Source: Aristolochia californica (Eukaryota; Streptophyta; Magnoliopsida; Piperales; Aristolochiaceae). From it: a DNA stretch of 64,000 nucleotides. The stretch is from assembly GCA_029961685.1 (NCBI GenBank), contig JARWKL010000016.1, forward strand, positions 4,403,207 to 4,467,206, written 5' to 3'. Both the position numbers and the translations under genes were made by a program. This document shows positions 61,394-64,000 of this stretch, piece by piece. Each line of letters begins with the position of its first letter. The stretch's first letter is position 1. The notes beneath the pieces are model-generated. The model was not told the origin of the DNA. It saw only the letters and a program-made list of their open reading frames with translations, and did no database searches.

Positions 61394-62580
61394 CCATTAA
61401 AACCAAAGAAATGTGGCCAACATCGGGCATTTGCTTAAACAACTCCCTTCAAATCTAACCAACTCTGCTTCTGCAATCCCACCAACAATGGGATGTTTCC
61501 AGTGCAAACAGGTTAGCAAAAATTTCGAACATTTGTCTGGTCAGAGGAATGCAGGTGAGAGACAGGAGGATGACAGGGTGTTAATGGCTTTCCACAAGTT
61601 GACTCCAATCTTGGAGAAACGAGTGGTGAGTGGCATGGCTCGAGGAATGATGGGGATTAGTTTAAATCTTTAAAAACTGGGGTTTCTGTTCTTTTTTATG
61701 CTCAGTTTGGCTGATCTTTAGACCTTGGACCTCGACGTGTCTACATTAAGATTAAGGTTGTTGTCGTCGAGACCTGGAATTGACCAGCTCCATGCCTTAT
61801 TTGGTCCAGTGGGAGCATTGGGTCTTTAAAGAAAGTGTCGTTGAGGCATTTCGTCGAACACTGTTGTGTGCAGGTCGGGTAGAGGTCATATCATGGGGCG
61901 TCGCCCTCTACAAAGATAAAACAAGGCGGGTGTCTAATAAAATTCTTAAAGAGTCCTTGACTGCGAAGACTGAAACGACCCCATTTATGGTTTTTCTATA
62001 TTAAATCGCCTTTCAACGACCAGGAATTAGGCCTTGAGAGTTTGATAGTGTGGTGACTTCTTGTTTGTTACTGTTCGATCAAAGCAGAAAAGCAGAAAAG
62101 CAAAAAACACGATTCCACGATCAACATATGGATTGGTCAAAAGGGTCAGAACTCAAAGATAAAGAAGACTCCAAATCGGTTTCCTCTTTTTATCTTAAAC
62201 TAGTTAGGCAAACGAATGACCCACTCGCAGAATTAAAAGACGAAAAGTCTGGTGAATGGTTTACTGAAGCTTTTGGCAGGTTCATGTCCAAGGAAAACGA
62301 TGGCTCAGAGGGTCAAAAGATCTGAGGAGCGCGTTTCATCTTGCAGGGGTGTCACTGGACCAACGTCTCGGGCAAGGTGAGCGTGGGACCGGAGATTACG
62401 AAAATGGTATCGGGCGAGTGTAGGAAGAAGACGAAAAGATTAAAGATGAGCCTGTTTGATTTTGTCCGGTGTTGGAGGACAGCTTAGAGACAGAGGGTGG
62501 AGGTGAAGGGGGGACAAAGCAGAGATTGCGTGGATCTTGTATGTACTTTCGACTAGATTGGACTTGGGCAGCTGTCGCGT

Positions 62581-62612
62581 CTCTCTCTCTCTCTCGCTCT
62601 CTCTCTCTCTCT
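62581..62612. repeat. (CT)n microsatellite
   Basis: An interrupted CT run (one CG interruption near 62596) in intergenic DNA. It accounts for the RE-repeat ORFs predicted on the opposite strand. Confidence 0.9.
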
Positions 62613-64000
62613 CCTTGGAGGAATGGTTCCCTAGCCATGCTCCGCTACCCAGTTCCCATTCACTGTATTGCGTGCATGGCCATGCTTTCTGAACTCTTAG
62701 TGGTGATCTAGATTTCATTCCTTATCACCAACTCTCCCTTGTCTCTACCCGTTTAAAGTAAAATGACTTCTTAGTGGAATCAAGTACCTTCCCAGCAAAA
62801 TCTAGGGCTTTCCGTTGATTTCCAAAAGCTCCCAAAATAAAAAAACAGAAACAGAGTCATTTTATATTATTTAAACACGGTTTCTTTCCAGCCTTTACAG
62901 AACAAGAAAAGAAAAGACTTGCAGAAGTGAATATAGGAAAGTCTTGACTCGATGCTTCTCTTCCTCCTGCCATGATGCATTGCTCCATGTTTTCAGTTTT
63001 GGAGTCAAGAGGTACACTGAATCCAGATAATAATTTCGATTTCTGTCTTACAATAATTCACTGGATAATAACTAAAAATGATCAGAAATGAATCTCAATC
63101 CAAAGAAAATGTATCAACCAGAGCTACAGTTCTGCTTCCTCGACACTGTAAATAAACAATCCCGAAGGCTAATAATGGCTGCCTGCATGGGAATGTCGAT
63201 TTCAAGCTTATTCTTGAAAGACAACCAGACAGATTAGGGATCCATCATCCGTTTGTGGATTTAAAATAGTGGTTCATACCAGGTCATCCCTTGAACCAAC
63301 CGAAACTCAAACTCAATCCAGACCTCGTTCTATTTGTGGGCATTTTACGGATCAAGTTCGAGGTCGAAATGGGCACGGAAACTCATTAACGGGGACAACT
63401 CTTGACGAGCGGCACCAGCAGCAGCCTTTCTGCATGGAAGTATCAAGATTGGACGTCGAAGAATCATGCAACGGAAAGGTCAAAGGTCTATAAATTTTCG
63501 ATGAAGCAGCCGACAGTCAACAGCAACTCGAAATGAACTTTCAGAACTCAACGCTCAAAATCGACCTTCCAAAACGATACATCCTGTTTGTTCTCACTTT
63601 TCTTCATCGCATTTCTCGGTTCGTCACCTGCTCTGGTTGGTCCACTTACAGTAGACTCCCAAAATGTACAGAAACGATCATTCCCCTGATTTCTTCTGAC
63701 ACTGGGCTTTACAATCAAAAACCTCCACACATGCTTCCACTCGAGACGAAAAGAGACAAAAAGTACGGGAAATCGAAGGCCCCTCACCCCCCGATAAGAA
63801 CAAGACACGGCTGGTCATCTTTAATGCCACCACCTTCATCATCAATATGATCACCATAATTCAACATCGTTTCATCACATCATGAGCCATATACATCATG
63901 CACATGTACGGATGGGTATGGTGGTCCCGTGAAATCTTGGTATTTATGAAGAAGGGACCCGGGAGCTATGTTGGAAGTTTCCTGGCGATTGGATTCTCTC

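Larger units (their letters stand above)
59722..64000. other. HLS1-like promoter side and right-hand intergenic region
   Basis: The first few hundred bases upstream of 59721 should contain the 5' UTR and promoter of the minus-strand gene; a CT-rich leader is visible. Beyond, I see no convincing gene. Open frames at 60277-60786, 61413-61673, 61780-62004 and 62050-62325 (plus) lack recognised domains. (GA)n at about 61369-61393 and (CT)n at about 62581-62612 are simple repeats. The last 700 bp contain unassigned sequence that might be the 3' UTR of a gene to the right. Confidence 0.5.

Overview
This is a 64 kb piece of a flowering-plant nuclear genome. The evidence is split genes with GT-AG introns, many of them kilobases long and full of plant transposons, together with plant-specific families (NPH3/NPY, ZAT C2H2 zinc finger, HOOKLESS1) and AT-rich intergenic DNA. 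The species cannot be named from the sequence. The long transposon-filled introns suggest a medium to large genome, perhaps that of a woody angiosperm. No prokaryotic, organellar, viral or CRISPR features were seen.

Layout, left to right. (1) 1-2789, minus: the 5' end of a ZFPL1-like RING/B-box protein gene that runs off the left edge. (2) 3730-13559, plus: complete nine-exon BUB3, a spindle checkpoint WD40 protein, head to head with the first gene. Its 5 kb intron 2 holds a hAT-type element carrying a captured MAKR/BKI1-like gene fragment, plus a solo LTR. (3) 14176-20174, minus: complete six-exon adenine phosphoribosyltransferase, tail to tail with BUB3, with a second hAT-type element and a related solo LTR in its introns. 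(4) 23279-23932, plus: intronless ZAT10/STZ-like C2H2 repressor with G-boxes upstream. (5) 24.0-31.1 kb: gene-poor, with an AT-rich inverted-repeat element at 25.86-26.93 kb. (6) 32885-37877, plus: complete NPY-type BTB/NPH3 protein. (7) 38872-39396, plus: a small intronless protein with two divergent HMG boxes. (8) 39944-54586, plus: complete ten-exon casein kinase 2 alpha with a plastid-type N-terminal extension. One intron appears to be GC-AG, intron 2 contains LINE relics in both orientations, and the last intron contains a defective Ty1/copia element. (9) 55.4-57.0 kb: a copia gag relic and a TRIM element with three LTRs inside one target-site duplication. (10) 58229-59721, minus: complete three-exon HOOKLESS1-like acetyltransferase. 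(11) 59.7-64 kb: no convincing gene.

The genes are unrelated housekeeping, signalling and transcription genes: cell-cycle checkpoint, purine salvage, stress transcription, auxin/PIN signalling, CK2 phosphorylation and apical-hook growth. They do not form a pathway cluster. The least ordinary content is the transposon biology: the gene-capturing hAT element with a built-in empty-site control, the tandem TRIM, the paired solo LTRs and the AT-rich fold-back element. All exon joins were worked out by hand from reading frame, splice signals and remembered family sequence, so they need transcript confirmation.
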